In this document: one piece after another, positions 1 to 7,673 of the stretch
Position numbering within the stretch: position 1 is the stretch's first letter
Layout: each line of letters opens with the position of its first letter
Origin: Isosphaeraceae bacterium EP7
GTDB taxonomy: Bacteria; Planctomycetota; Planctomycetia; Isosphaerales; Isosphaeraceae
Direction of reading: 5' to 3'
Assembly: GCA_038400315.1 (NCBI GenBank)
Contig: CP151667.1
Span: forward strand, 1,685,174 to 1,749,173
DNA length: 64,000 bases
Notes under the pieces: model-generated
The model's database searches: none
The model's input: only the letters and a program-made list of their open reading frames with translations
Told to the model about the DNA's origin: nothing
Translations under genes and position numbers: made by a program

Positions 1-114
1 GATGTAATCGACGAACTCCGAGCGACTCGCTCGCACATGGATGGCCGCGGTCGAGGATTCGGGCAACTGGTCCCCCCCCCAGGCACCGGAAAACGCGATG
101 ACCATCACGATCAC
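1..114 (-). CDS. 5' fragment of an exported protein, cut by the window edge
   Basis: A frame on the minus strand opens with GTG at 114 and stays open to base 1 (38 codons), so the gene continues outside the window. The start is supported by AGGAGGTGA at 121-129, a full match to the anti-Shine-Dalgarno sequence, seven bases before the GTG. The first residues are hydrophobic (VIVMVIAFSGAWGG) and look like the core of a signal peptide or membrane anchor; what follows (DQLPESSTAAIHVRAS) is not recognised. The gene is divergent from the acyltransferase at 353. Function cannot be judged from this fragment. Confidence 0.55.
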   Translation of the reverse strand, partial: MIVMVIAFSGAWGGDQLPESSTAAIHVRASRSEFVDYI

Positions 115-320
115 GAGGTTTCACCTCCTCGCGCCCCTGCGCGCCCACTCTCCCCGATACGGCCGTGAGATCCCCCGCTTCGACGGCGTTATGCGGGCTT
201 CGCTCCCGAGTTAGACGCCCCTCCGCGTCAACACGGGCACGGCGAGGATCTCGCTCGTTCGCCCCGAGACAGTCTCGCGGATCCGAAGGGACTCCGCCTT
301 GTAAGTTTAAAACAGAACAT

Positions 321-332
321 ATTCAAATGAAT
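321..332 (+). promoter_or_regulatory. AT-rich inverted repeat in the divergent intergenic region
   Basis: ATTCAAATGAAT is an ATTCA/TGAAT inverted repeat with a 2-bp centre. It lies in the only AT-rich patch (about 300-335) between the leftmost minus-strand gene and the acyltransferase that starts at 353. A weak -35-like TTGTAA lies at 299-304. It could be an operator or part of a promoter; nothing else supports either. Confidence 0.25.
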
Positions 333-352
333 TATTGGCGCGGAGCTAAGCT

Positions 353-1429
353 GTGCATCGGGACCCCTCAGTTGAGACGATTCGAGGCCTGGCGGTGGTG
401 CTCGTCGTGCTGTTCCACTCGCTGGTCTCGGTGGACGGTGCGCACCTGAGCGACGCGGGTCTCTCGGCCCTCAGGTGGCTGATGGCCCCGCTGGTCCTGA
501 TCAGGATGCCATTGTTCGCGGCGATGTCGGGCTACGTCGCCGGGCTCGGGTCGGCGGGCGCGGACCCGAGCCCGAGGCGATTCATCGCGGCGAAGGCCCG
601 GCGGCTCCTCGTCCCGTTCGCCTCGATGCTGACGCTGACCTTGCTGGTGCGTGCCGCTCGGAACGGACTGAGGCCGGACAAGTACCCGATGGACTGGGAT
701 CCGGGCGTGCTGCTCGGCCACTTCGTCTACGGCTTCGAGCACCTCTGGTATTTGCAGGCGTTGTTCCTGATGGTGGTGGGGTTCTCGGCGCTGGACCGTC
801 TCGGGTGCGTGCGGACGGTCGGCGGCTGGATGGCGACGACGTGCGTGGCGGCGGCGCTCGCCCTGCTGCTGCCGGACTGGCGGATCTTCAATCTGCACGA
901 GGCCCTGGCCCTGTCGGCGTCGTTCCTGCTCGGCGTCGGGTTGGCCCGCTTCCCAGCGATGATCTTCACGCGGACCACGATGGTCGCCTGCATGCTGGCG
1001 ACCGCGGTCGGTTTCGCCACATTCTTGCTGACCAAGTCTGGCCACCTGGAGGTCCCCGCCGGCCGGAACAGCCTGGTGGGCGTCCTGACGGCGATGGCGG
1101 CGATCCCCGTGATCTTCCGCCGGAGGCTGATTCTCCCGGTCTTGCCGACGCTCGCGAGCTATTCCTACTCGATCTACCTGTTCCACACCCTCGGGCTCTA
1201 CTGGGGCTACTGGCTGTCGATCAAGCTCTTGCAGGGCCATGACCGCCTGCTGTTCGTCCTGTTCAACGCCATGTTCGCCATCGTCTTCTCCGCGGCCGCC
1301 CACCACGTCGTGACCTCCCACCCGATGCTCGCGTTCCTGTTCCTGGGCGAGAGAACGAAGGTTAAGGTACGGGCGCCCAGGCCTAGGCCGGCGGCCATCA
1401 GAACGATCCTGGTCGGCCAGGTCTCCTGA
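353..1429 (+). CDS. Acyltransferase family 3 (OafA/NodX-like) integral membrane protein
   Basis: This is a multi-spanning membrane acyltransferase of the family that O-acetylates sugars on surface glycans or lipids at the inner membrane. The N-terminus carries the family signature: ETIRGLAVVLVVLFHS (residues 8-23), in which Arg and the His after the first membrane helix form the expected acyl-transfer motif. About ten hydrophobic helices follow, including YSYSIYLFHTLGLYWGY near the C-terminus, also typical. The GTG start at 353 has GGAG seven bases upstream. Length of 358 aa is normal for the family. The acceptor cannot be told; polysaccharide genes elsewhere in the window make a surface glycan a fair guess. 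The direct neighbours are regulatory and give no help. Confidence 0.8.
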   Translation: MHRDPSVETIRGLAVVLVVLFHSLVSVDGAHLSDAGLSALRWLMAPLVLIRMPLFAAMSGYVAGLGSAGADPSPRRFIAAKARRLLVPFASMLTLTLLVRAARNGLRPDKYPMDWDPGVLLGHFVYGFEHLWYLQALFLMVVGFSALDRLGCVRTVGGWMATTCVAAALALLLPDWRIFNLHEALALSASFLLGVGLARFPAMIFTRTTMVACMLATAVGFATFLLTKSGHLEVPAGRNSLVGVLTAMAAIPVIFRRRLILPVLPTLASYSYSIYLFHTLGLYWGYWLSIKLLQGHDRLLFVLFNAMFAIVFSAAAHHVVTSHPMLAFLFLGERTKVKVRAPRPRPAAIRTILVGQVS

Positions 1430-1480
1430 GCCTCGCGGCGATCGCCGAGCCCCGCTCGGGGGAGAAACACCCACGTCGGC

Positions 1481-1533
1481 TTGACTTCTCAGACTGGTTG
1501 TCTTAGCCTTTGACGGACAAAGACAATCTGTCT
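1481..1533 (+). promoter_or_regulatory. Promoter of the BlaI gene with two AGAC-N5-GTCT operators
   Basis: A -35 box TTGACT (1481-1486) is followed after exactly 17 bp by a weak -10 TAGCCT (1504-1509). The palindrome AGACTGGTTGTCT (1491-1503) fills the spacer between the boxes. A second palindrome with the same half sites, AGACAATCTGTCT (1521-1533), lies exactly 30 bp downstream, just before the start codon. Half sites, spacing and position relative to a BlaI-family gene point to autorepression by a dimeric winged-helix repressor. Classical BlaI/MecI sites are TACA/TGTA palindromes, so this would be a lineage-specific variant. Confidence 0.65.
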
Positions 1534-1548
1534 CGGGCGAGGATGGCG

Positions 1549-1929
1549 ATGGCACGGACCCCGCGCGATGTGACGGAGGCGGAACTCGCGGTGCTCCAGG
1601 CGCTCTGGGACCTGGGGCCTTCGACGATCCGGCAACTGACGGAGGCGACCTATGCGGACGAGGGGGCCTCGCCGTACGCGACGGTGCAGAAGCTGCTAGA
1701 GCGGCTTGAAGGGAAGGGGATCGTGGCCCGCGATCGGTCGACCCAGGTGCACGTCTTCCGCGCGAGCGTCGACCGCGAGGCGCTCATCGGCCGTCGGCTC
1801 AGGGCGGTGGCCGACACCCTCTGCGGCGGCTCGCTGACTCCCTTGCTGACGCATCTGGTCCAGGCCAACCGGCTGAGCGAGCAGGAGCGGGCCGCCCTGC
1901 GCAAGCTGATCGACAAGATGGGGCCCTGA
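1549..1929 (+). CDS. BlaI/MecI/CopY family transcriptional repressor
   Basis: This is a winged-helix repressor of the penicillinase-repressor family. The N-terminal domain is clear: VTEAELAVLQALWDLGPSTI, then a recognition-helix region around PYATVQKLLERLEGKGIV, followed by a C-terminal dimerisation helix rich in Leu (LVQANRLSEQERAALRKLI). The ATG at 1549 is preferred (126 aa) because GGCGAGG lies six bases upstream and because an in-frame TTG at 1510 would place the downstream operator inside the gene. ATG 1543 is also possible. BlaI proteins are normally released by a membrane M56 (BlaR-type) protease encoded next door. No such gene is present here; two small envelope proteins follow instead, the first after 19 bp. 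Confidence 0.88.
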   Translation: MARTPRDVTEAELAVLQALWDLGPSTIRQLTEATYADEGASPYATVQKLLERLEGKGIVARDRSTQVHVFRASVDREALIGRRLRAVADTLCGGSLTPLLTHLVQANRLSEQERAALRKLIDKMGP

Positions 1930-1948
1930 GCCCAGGCGGGATGGACCG

Positions 1949-2554
1949 ATGGCCATTCGAAGCGGAATCGCGGGCCGCTGGATGCTCGGGGCGACCATGC
2001 TGCTGACGGTAACGAGTCGGGGTCAGGACGCACCTCAATTGCGGGCCCTGGACGCGGTCGACGCGCAGGACCGGGCCAGGAGCGAGGCACGCGCGAGGGA
2101 GGCGGCTCCCTCAGACGCGGCAACAATCGGCCACCCGCGTTCCGGCACCGCGACTTCGGCGAGGCTGAGAGCGGAGTTGGCGGCGACGCGGAAAGCACGC
2201 GTTGGCGCCTGCGTGGAGTCGAAGAAGCGACTCGACGCGAAGATCGCCCGGCTGTCGGCGGAGCTTACCTCGATGGCCGTCAGGTCCGTGGATGGTGGCG
2301 CGGAGGTTGCGGCGGACCGGGACGAGCGTGAGTTGCGCGGGCTGGAAGAACGTCTGGCGATGTTGGTCCGGCGAGCCGGCGCGCAGGAAATCCCCTCGTC
2401 GGAGTCCGATGACGAGATGGCCGAGCGGCTCGAGCTTGAGCGGGAGATCGGCGAGGTTCGGGCCGGGCTGGAACGGTCGAGAAAGGCCCTGAAGAGGGCG
2501 GTTCGGCCAGTTCCTGGGGTCGAATCGAGGCCTGTTCCGACAAACCGCGATTGA
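1949..2554 (+). CDS. Exported coiled-coil protein of unknown function
   Basis: I do not recognise this 201-residue protein. It begins with a short basic segment and a hydrophobic stretch (MAIRSGIAGRWMLGATMLLTVTSRGQ) that reads as a signal peptide or anchor. The rest is highly charged and helical, rich in Glu, Arg, Ala and Leu (for example LEERLAMLVRR and LELEREIGEVRAGLERSRKA), consistent with a coiled coil. It starts 19 bp after the BlaI stop, in the place where planctomycete BlaI loci usually carry an M56 sensor protease, so it is probably co-transcribed with and controlled by BlaI. No catalytic motif is visible. Confidence 0.6.
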   Translation: MAIRSGIAGRWMLGATMLLTVTSRGQDAPQLRALDAVDAQDRARSEARAREAAPSDAATIGHPRSGTATSARLRAELAATRKARVGACVESKKRLDAKIARLSAELTSMAVRSVDGGAEVAADRDERELRGLEERLAMLVRRAGAQEIPSSESDDEMAERLELEREIGEVRAGLERSRKALKRAVRPVPGVESRPVPTNRD

Positions 2555-2623
2555 CGGCGCGGGCGGCCGACGGTTTGCTTGGCGTGTGGATCGACGCCGG
2601 AACCGGATCGGGGTGAGACTGCG

Positions 2624-2761
2624 ATGGATAAGCGAACGAAATTCCGCGCGTTGCTGGCGTTCTATCTGGGATGGCTCATGCTGCTGGGGACCGTCGGCTA
2701 CCTCTCGGGTAAGAAGCCGACGGTGAGGCCGACCGCGCCGGCGCGGTCGGCCCAACCCTGA
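2624..2761 (+). CDS. Small single-pass membrane protein
   Basis: This is a 45-residue protein with one membrane helix (FRALLAFYLGWLMLLGTVGYL), a basic N-terminus (MDKRTK) and a basic, Pro-rich tail. The ATG at 2624 has GGGGTGAG about eight bases upstream; a longer TTG-initiated reading from 2579 is unlikely because the extra residues look non-coding. It follows the coiled-coil protein by 69 bp and probably ends the BlaI operon; it converges on the methyltransferase gene 15 bp away. Function is unknown; a role as a partner of the preceding exported protein is only a guess from position. Confidence 0.55.
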   Translation: MDKRTKFRALLAFYLGWLMLLGTVGYLSGKKPTVRPTAPARSAQP

Positions 2762-2775
2762 AGTCGCCAGGCCGG

Positions 2776-3966
2776 TCAGAGGACGCGGCAGAGCAGGCAG
2801 CTGAGGTAGTCGGTCTCAAGGCAAGAGGCGGCGACCGGATGGTCGAGGGCCGCGCCTCGCTGCTCGAGGATCTGGATCGGCCGCTCGGAGAGCTCGGCGA
2901 CGCGGCCGAGGAGGTCGGCGAACATCCGCCGGTCGACCAGGCCCGAGCACGAGAACGTCACCAGGATGCCGCCGGGCTCCAGCACGGAGAGCGCCAGTCG
3001 GTTCAGGCGGAGATAGGCCTTGAGGGCGTCATCGACGTTGGCGGCGCTGCGGGCGAACTTGGGGGGGTCGCAGACGACCATCCCGTAGGTCGTTCCGGCC
3101 GCCTTCTGGGCCTCCAGGAAGTCGAAGACGTCGGCCTGCTCGAAGGTGGCGGGCAGGTTGTTGCGCTCGGCATTACGCCGGGCCAGGGCGAGCGCCGGCG
3201 CGGAGGAGTCGACCCCCAGCGCCGAGGTCGCGCCCGCGGCGAGCGCATTGAGGGCGAAGCCGCCCGAGTAGGTGAACAGGTCGAGCACCGACCGCCCCTT
3301 GGCGAGCGCGGCGGTGGCCCGGCGGTTGTCGCGCTGGTCGAGATAGAAGCCGGTCTTCTGGCCGGTGGCGAGGTCGACGGCGAAGGTCAGGCCGTTCTCC
3401 ACGATCTCGATGGGGCCGTCGGGCATGGTGCCGCGGACGGGCCCATCGCTGACGACGAGCCCTTCGCGTTGGCCGATCCCCTTCTCGGTGCGGAGGATGA
3501 CCCCCTCGGCGCCGGTCCGCGCGATCAGGTGGTCGAGGATCAGGTCGCGGCGCTCGTACAAAGCCCGGCTGGTGAACTGGACTGCCAGCCAGCGGTCGAA
3601 GCGGTCGACGGTGAGCCCGGAAAGGCCGTCGGCTTCGCTGAAGACGAGGCGGCAGGCGGAATTGGGGGCCGACGAGAGATCGAGGACGTCGTTGCGCAGG
3701 GCGAGCGCGGCGTCGAGGCGGCCGAGCCAGAAGGCGTCGTCGAGCGGCTGGTCGTCCCAGCGGTAGAGCCGGACTCGAATGGCGCTTGCGGGATTGAAAA
3801 GGCCGCGTGCGACGAACTGGTTCTCGTGGCTGACGACGACGACCTCGTCGCCAGCTGCGGGCTCGACGTCGACCCGGGCGATCGACTGGACGTAGACCCA
3901 GGGGTGGCGGGCGAAGAAGGGGCGGGCCCGGCGAGGGCCGAGCGTGACGCGGACGGGTGCGGACAT
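2776..3966 (-). CDS. Class I rRNA (cytosine-C5-)-methyltransferase, RlmI/RlmK family
   Basis: This is a SAM-dependent methyltransferase of the RlmI type, which methylates a cytosine of 23S rRNA. The first ~75 residues form a PUA-like RNA-binding domain (LGPRRARPFFARHPWVY at the start). The linker holds GQKTGFYLDQRDNR (202-215), highly conserved in this family. SAM motif I is DLFTYSGGFALN (229-240), and DPPKF (300-304) is motif IV. The catalytic Cys is in TFSCSG near the C-terminus. Length from the ATG at 3966 is 396 aa, equal to E. coli RlmI; longer in-frame extensions upstream look non-coding. The target base in this organism is not proven, so no symbol is given. Confidence 0.88.
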   Translation of the reverse strand: MSAPVRVTLGPRRARPFFARHPWVYVQSIARVDVEPAAGDEVVVVSHENQFVARGLFNPASAIRVRLYRWDDQPLDDAFWLGRLDAALALRNDVLDLSSAPNSACRLVFSEADGLSGLTVDRFDRWLAVQFTSRALYERRDLILDHLIARTGAEGVILRTEKGIGQREGLVVSDGPVRGTMPDGPIEIVENGLTFAVDLATGQKTGFYLDQRDNRRATAALAKGRSVLDLFTYSGGFALNALAAGATSALGVDSSAPALALARRNAERNNLPATFEQADVFDFLEAQKAAGTTYGMVVCDPPKFARSAANVDDALKAYLRLNRLALSVLEPGGILVTFSCSGLVDRRMFADLLGRVAELSERPIQILEQRGAALDHPVAASCLETDYLSCLLCRVL

Positions 3967-4014
3967 GGGGGCCGGCTCGATCTGGGAGAAAGGAACTAGG
4001 TGCGTTGCGTCGGG

Positions 4015-4030
4015 CCCGGCTTGCGCCGGG
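4015..4030 (-). terminator. Possible terminator hairpin after the receiver gene
   Basis: CCCGGC (4015-4020), a TTGC loop and GCCGGG (4025-4030) form a perfect short hairpin between the receiver gene (stop at 4067) and the methyltransferase start (3966). No T-tract follows on either strand, so termination is uncertain; it may simply be an intergenic hairpin. Confidence 0.3.
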
Positions 4031-4066
4031 TCAGTTCGGTTCAGGACGGGTGCAGGGCAGGCCCGT

Positions 4067-4528
4067 TCAGGGGGCCTGCTCGCGGCTGGCAGTCTCGAAC
4101 TCGGAGAGGTAAGCCAGGGTCCGCTCGAGCTGACTCTGGTAATGGCGGACGCGGAGCAGGCTCTTGATCCGGCAGAGCAGCTCAACCTTATTGACGGGCT
4201 TGGTGAGGAAGTCGTCGGTGCCGGCCTGCACGCCGCGCTCGAAGTCGGACGGCTCGTTGAGCGCGGTGACCATCAAGATGAGCAGGTCGCGGGTGGCGGG
4301 GTCGGCCCGCAGCTTCTTGCAGACCTCGAAGCCGGAGAGCTTGGGCATCATCACGTCGAGCAGGATGAGGTCGGGGCGGTCGGCGGCGACGGCGCGCAAG
4401 GTGTCCTCGCCGTCGAATGCGGTTTTGATCTCGCATTCGACGTCGGACAGGTACGCCTCCAGAAGCTCGACGTTCTGGATGTTGTCGTCGGCGATCAGGA
4501 TTTTGGGCAACGGCTTCGGCAGGTCCAA
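4067..4528 (-). CDS. Stand-alone response regulator receiver protein
   Basis: This is a CheY-like phosphoreceiver with all key residues: the acidic pair D14-D15, phosphoacceptor D58 (LLDVMMP), T88 and K110 (TKPV). After the ~120-residue receiver there is only a helical tail (LLCRIKSLLRVRHYQSQLERTLAYL) like the linker that precedes GGDEF or HD domains in PleD/RpfG-type proteins, but no output domain follows, so it must act through a partner. The TTG at 4528 is chosen because GGAGG lies eight bases upstream and the receiver fold begins at once (153 aa). No histidine kinase is adjacent. The gene is divergent from the sigma factor at 4810. Confidence 0.85.
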   Translation of the reverse strand: MDLPKPLPKILIADDNIQNVELLEAYLSDVECEIKTAFDGEDTLRAVAADRPDLILLDVMMPKLSGFEVCKKLRADPATRDLLILMVTALNEPSDFERGVQAGTDDFLTKPVNKVELLCRIKSLLRVRHYQSQLERTLAYLSEFETASREQAP

Positions 4529-4809
4529 GGTCCATGCCTCCAGGGGCGGCGGGCTGCCGGACGCGGTCGGCGCCGGCCGCGCCGCGAAGCAACCGATCTT
4601 ACCGCCCTTGGGGCCGGGCTGGAATCCGGAATCGAGACCGGCCCCCTGGATCGTGGGCGGGACCGATTCCGCCGACGCGCAACTTTCGGATCGCTTGCCG
4701 ATGCCATTCGAGCGGGTAGAATTGGGGGTTGAGGCGAGACGGGCTCTCAGGGCGGCGGCCCGCACGGTCGCCGCGTCTCGTCATCGCCCTTGGGTCGGGA
4801 GGTCATTCC

Positions 4810-5388
4810 ATGCCCTTGGCCGAGATCGATCGCCAGTTGCTCGACCGGTGCCTGAAGAAGGAGCCGGGGGCCTGGAACGACTTCGTCGATCGTTACATGG
4901 GCCTGATCTACCACGTCATCCACCACGCATCGCATGCGCGGAGCGTGGTCCTCAGCCAGCCAGATATCGAGGATATCGCCGCCGAGGTCTTCCTGGCCAT
5001 CGTCGACGATGACTACGCCGTCCTCCGCCGCTACAAGGAAACCGCGGCCCTGCCGACCTATCTGACGGTGATCGCCCGGAGGATCTGCGTCAAGGAGATG
5101 GTCAAGCGGTTCCGCGAGGCCGAGCTGGGCCACACCTCGGCGCATCGCGCGGGGCTGGAAGACGAGATCTCCGGCGAGGCCGAGCCAGTCATCGCGGCCG
5201 AGGAGCTCGACCGGATCCTAGGCGAGCTGCCCGAGCGTGAGGCCGAAGTCGTCCGGCTCTATCACCTGAAGTACCAGAACTATCGCCAGATCGGCAAGCA
5301 GCTCGGGATCCCCGAGAACTCGGTCGGCCCGATCCTGGCCAAGGCCCGCAAGAAACTCCGCCTGACCGCCGAGCAGCGGGCCTCCTGA
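4810..5388 (+). CDS. ECF-like RNA polymerase sigma-70 family factor
   Basis: This is a 192-residue alternative sigma factor. Region 2 spans roughly residues 10-95 (CLKKEPGAWNDFVDRYMGLIY is its first helix; DIEDIAAEVFLAI and TYLTVIARRICVKEM follow). Region 4 begins near residue 137 with LGELPEREAEVVRLYHLK and ends in a helix-turn-helix (YRQIGKQLGIPENSV). The ATG at 4810 has GGGAGG eight bases upstream. No anti-sigma factor is encoded next to it; the nearest regulatory gene is the divergent receiver protein 281 bp away, so a phospho-partner-switch arrangement is possible but unsupported. Target promoters are unknown. Confidence 0.88.
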   Translation: MPLAEIDRQLLDRCLKKEPGAWNDFVDRYMGLIYHVIHHASHARSVVLSQPDIEDIAAEVFLAIVDDDYAVLRRYKETAALPTYLTVIARRICVKEMVKRFREAELGHTSAHRAGLEDEISGEAEPVIAAEELDRILGELPEREAEVVRLYHLKYQNYRQIGKQLGIPENSVGPILAKARKKLRLTAEQRAS

Positions 5389-5398
5389 GGCCCACGCG

Positions 5399-6118
5399 TC
5401 ACCGGGGGGAGACGGCCCGAGCCGAAGGCCAGAGCCGACGGAATTTGGCCGACGCTCCCTCCTTGATCGGCTTGCCGTGGCCGAAGCAAGCGACCTCGAA
5501 GTCAAGTTCCGAGAGCCTGGCCAGGCTCTCGCGGCCCTCGGCCAGGTCCTCGTAGAGCGGGCTCAGCCCGAGGCCGAGGACATTGGCCGCGGCATCGGCG
5601 ACGAGCAGGACGCCCCCCTGGTGGGGCCAGAGCAGGGCGACCTGCCCCGCACAATGACCAGGCGCATGGATCGCCCGCAGGCCGCCGCCCACCGGCAGGA
5701 TCTCGCCATCGGCGATCTCGTGCTCGACCTCGGCGGCTTCCAGGTCGTTGGGGGCGAGCCGAAGGATCAGGTTGCCGATCAGCCAGTTGCTAATCCCGGG
5801 GGCCGGCTTCAGCGGTCGCTTGCATCGACCCGCGCGGACCATCTCGGCGTCGACGGGGTGCATCCAGGCCTCGGCCCCGGTCCTCCGCTTCAGCTCCGCC
5901 AGGCTGCCGGCGTGGTCGATGTGGCAATGGGTGACCACGATCGACCGCAGGTCGCCCGGATCACGGCCGATCGACCGGATCGCGGCCACGATCTCGTCGG
6001 CCTTGCCGGGGTATCCGGTGTCGACCAGCGTCAGGACCTCGTCGGCCTCGATCAGATAGGCGTTGACCGAGCCGATCGCGATTCGGTGGAGGCCCGGGAC
6101 GACTGGCTCGATGGACAT
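5399..6118 (-). CDS. MBL-fold metallo-hydrolase
   Basis: This is a metallo-beta-lactamase-fold hydrolase with the zinc motif HCHIDH (64-69) and further ligands in HAPGHCAGQ and the Asp of LLVADA; a late His lies in CFGHGKPI. The N-terminus (PGLHRIAIGSVNAYLIE) is typical of the glyoxalase II/lactonase-like branch. Length is 239 aa. The substrate cannot be predicted; family members include glyoxalases, acyl-homoserine lactonases and persulfide dioxygenases. It converges on the sigma factor gene, 10 bp apart, and has no same-strand partner. Confidence 0.85.
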   Translation of the reverse strand: MSIEPVVPGLHRIAIGSVNAYLIEADEVLTLVDTGYPGKADEIVAAIRSIGRDPGDLRSIVVTHCHIDHAGSLAELKRRTGAEAWMHPVDAEMVRAGRCKRPLKPAPGISNWLIGNLILRLAPNDLEAAEVEHEIADGEILPVGGGLRAIHAPGHCAGQVALLWPHQGGVLLVADAAANVLGLGLSPLYEDLAEGRESLARLSELDFEVACFGHGKPIKEGASAKFRRLWPSARAVSPR

Positions 6119-6442
6119 TGTGGGTAAATCCTCGGGGGCTCATCGGTTCAGGGGCTGACCTCGATCTCGATCGGCCCGTTGCATCGCAGGCAGTCGGTGG
6201 CGGATTCTGCGGCCCGCGCGAATCGATTGGCGCAGCTCTCCGGGGTGGGCGTCAAGGCATTGGCGTGTCGTCTGAAGATCGATCCCGCAGATCTCGTGTC
6301 AAACAACCGGGAAACAAATGATGGCGATCCATATTGTGCCGCGATACAGTCCAAGGTCTCTCCGCGAGTGACACAAAGGCCGGGGGGCTGCCAGGGCGGC
6401 AGGCCTGCGGCCGTTCATCTGGATACGTCTTGAGGTGCCATC
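6119..6442. other. Divergent intergenic region, no confident gene
   Basis: This 324-bp stretch separates the divergent MBL hydrolase and DUF1559 genes and must hold both promoters. It is somewhat lower in GC around 6290-6350. A 68-codon frame on the minus strand exists, with CxxC near its end, but nothing makes it convincing as a gene. Confidence 0.5.
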
Positions 6443-7525
6443 GTGGTAGTGAAACGACTTTTGAGGCCGGACGACCGCGCGAGTCAAACACGTGCGGGGT
6501 TCACCCTGATCGAGCTTCTGGTGGTGATCTCGATCATCGCCGTGCTGATCGCGCTGCTGCTGCCGGCGGTGCAGAGCGCACGCGAGGCGGCCAGGCGGGT
6601 CCAGTGCGTGAACAATCTCAAGCAGCTCGGGCTGGCGCTCCACAATTATGAGAATGGCGTGGGTGCGTTCCCGCCGTCGGGCAAGTCGACCTATTTCGGG
6701 TCGAGCCCGCCCAATAATCAGTACGTCGACGGCGTCGGGCTGCTGCCGAGGTTGCTTCCGACCCTGGAGCTGACCACGACGTTCAACGCCATCAACTTCT
6801 CGATCGAATACAACCACATCTCGGGCGGCAACTTCACCGCCTATTCCACCGCGATCGCCGCATTCGTCTGCCCTTCGGCGGTCCGTGAGCCGTCGGGGAG
6901 CCGCGACTCGCCCGACCCGGCCGACCCGGCTTCGATGCAGGCGGGCCAGGGATATGGTGTGACCGATTACGCCGCCACCTGCGCGACGACCATCGACCCG
7001 CAGGGGCGGGCGGGCGGGCCTTGCAGCACTCCGATTGCCATCTACCGCAACTGCAATGCGCGGGTGGACGGGATGCTGAAGCAGGGGAAGACGCGGATTT
7101 CCGAGGTGACCGACGGCCTCAGCCAGACGATCGCCGTGACCGAGGACGCGGGGCGTGACGCGCGGTTCATCGGGGCCTACTCGGAGAACTACGTGACGCC
7201 GGTGCTCTCGTATACCCGGCCGGTGCCGCCGGGACTGCGTCGATTCTGGCGCTGGGCCGAACCCGACGGCGCGGTCGTCTCGTCGTCGGTGATCAATAAC
7301 AAGGGAACCCCCAGCCACGAGAACACGCAGCACCCCCAGTCGGGCACGTCCGGGGCCGACGGAGCCGGGGCAAACGACGAGATCTTTGGGTTCCACCCCG
7401 GCGGCGTCAACGCGCTGATGGGCGACGGCTCGGTCAAGTTCCTCAAGGAGACGGTCAATATCGTCGTCCAGCGCTCGCTGATCACGCCCAATCAGGGTGA
7501 GATCATCTCGGCTGACGCGTACTGA
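6443..7525 (+). CDS. DUF1559 domain protein with type IV pilin-like N-terminus
   Basis: This belongs to the large planctomycete family of DUF1559 (SBP_bac_10-like) proteins exported by a type II secretion/pilin-like route. The prepilin signature is clear: after a basic leader comes G19|[17 protein letters not shown] with Glu at +5, then the family's [20 protein letters not shown] and LALHNYEN. The C-terminal H-x9-DG-type motif is present as [18 protein letters not shown]. Length of 360 aa is normal. The GTG at 6443 has GAGGTG just upstream. These pseudopilin-like proteins are found in dozens of copies per genome; their role is not established. A stem-loop at 7539 probably ends the transcript. 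Confidence 0.93.
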   Translation: MVVKRLLRPDDRASQTRAGFTLIELLVVISIIAVLIALLLPAVQSAREAARRVQCVNNLKQLGLALHNYENGVGAFPPSGKSTYFGSSPPNNQYVDGVGLLPRLLPTLELTTTFNAINFSIEYNHISGGNFTAYSTAIAAFVCPSAVREPSGSRDSPDPADPASMQAGQGYGVTDYAATCATTIDPQGRAGGPCSTPIAIYRNCNARVDGMLKQGKTRISEVTDGLSQTIAVTEDAGRDARFIGAYSENYVTPVLSYTRPVPPGLRRFWRWAEPDGAVVSSSVINNKGTPSHENTQHPQSGTSGADGAGANDEIFGFHPGGVNALMGDGSVKFLKETVNIVVQRSLITPNQGEIISADAY

Positions 7526-7538
7526 TCCGGGACCAGGC

Positions 7539-7574
7539 CGATCGGGGCATCGCAGGACGCGTTTGCCCCGATCG
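7539..7574 (+). terminator. Terminator-like stem-loop after the DUF1559 gene
   Basis: CGATCGGGGCA (7539-7549) and TGCCCCGATCG (7564-7574) are perfect 11-bp complementary arms around a 14-nt loop, 14 bp after the DUF1559 stop. No T-run follows, but the strength and the position between convergent genes support a terminator for one or both strands. Confidence 0.55.
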
Positions 7575-7673
7575 CATTGCAACGATGTCCCCGCGCAAGG
7601 CCGCCCTATTTCCCGCCGCTCGACGGCGACAGTCGTTTCGTCATCTCATTCATTCGGGATGCGAGTCAAGCGA

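Noticed and set aside
6148-6354. A 68-codon minus-strand frame with a CxxC near its end, upstream of the DUF1559 gene
   Set aside because: No ribosome site, weak composition, and it occupies a region needed for two promoters; possible but unsupported.
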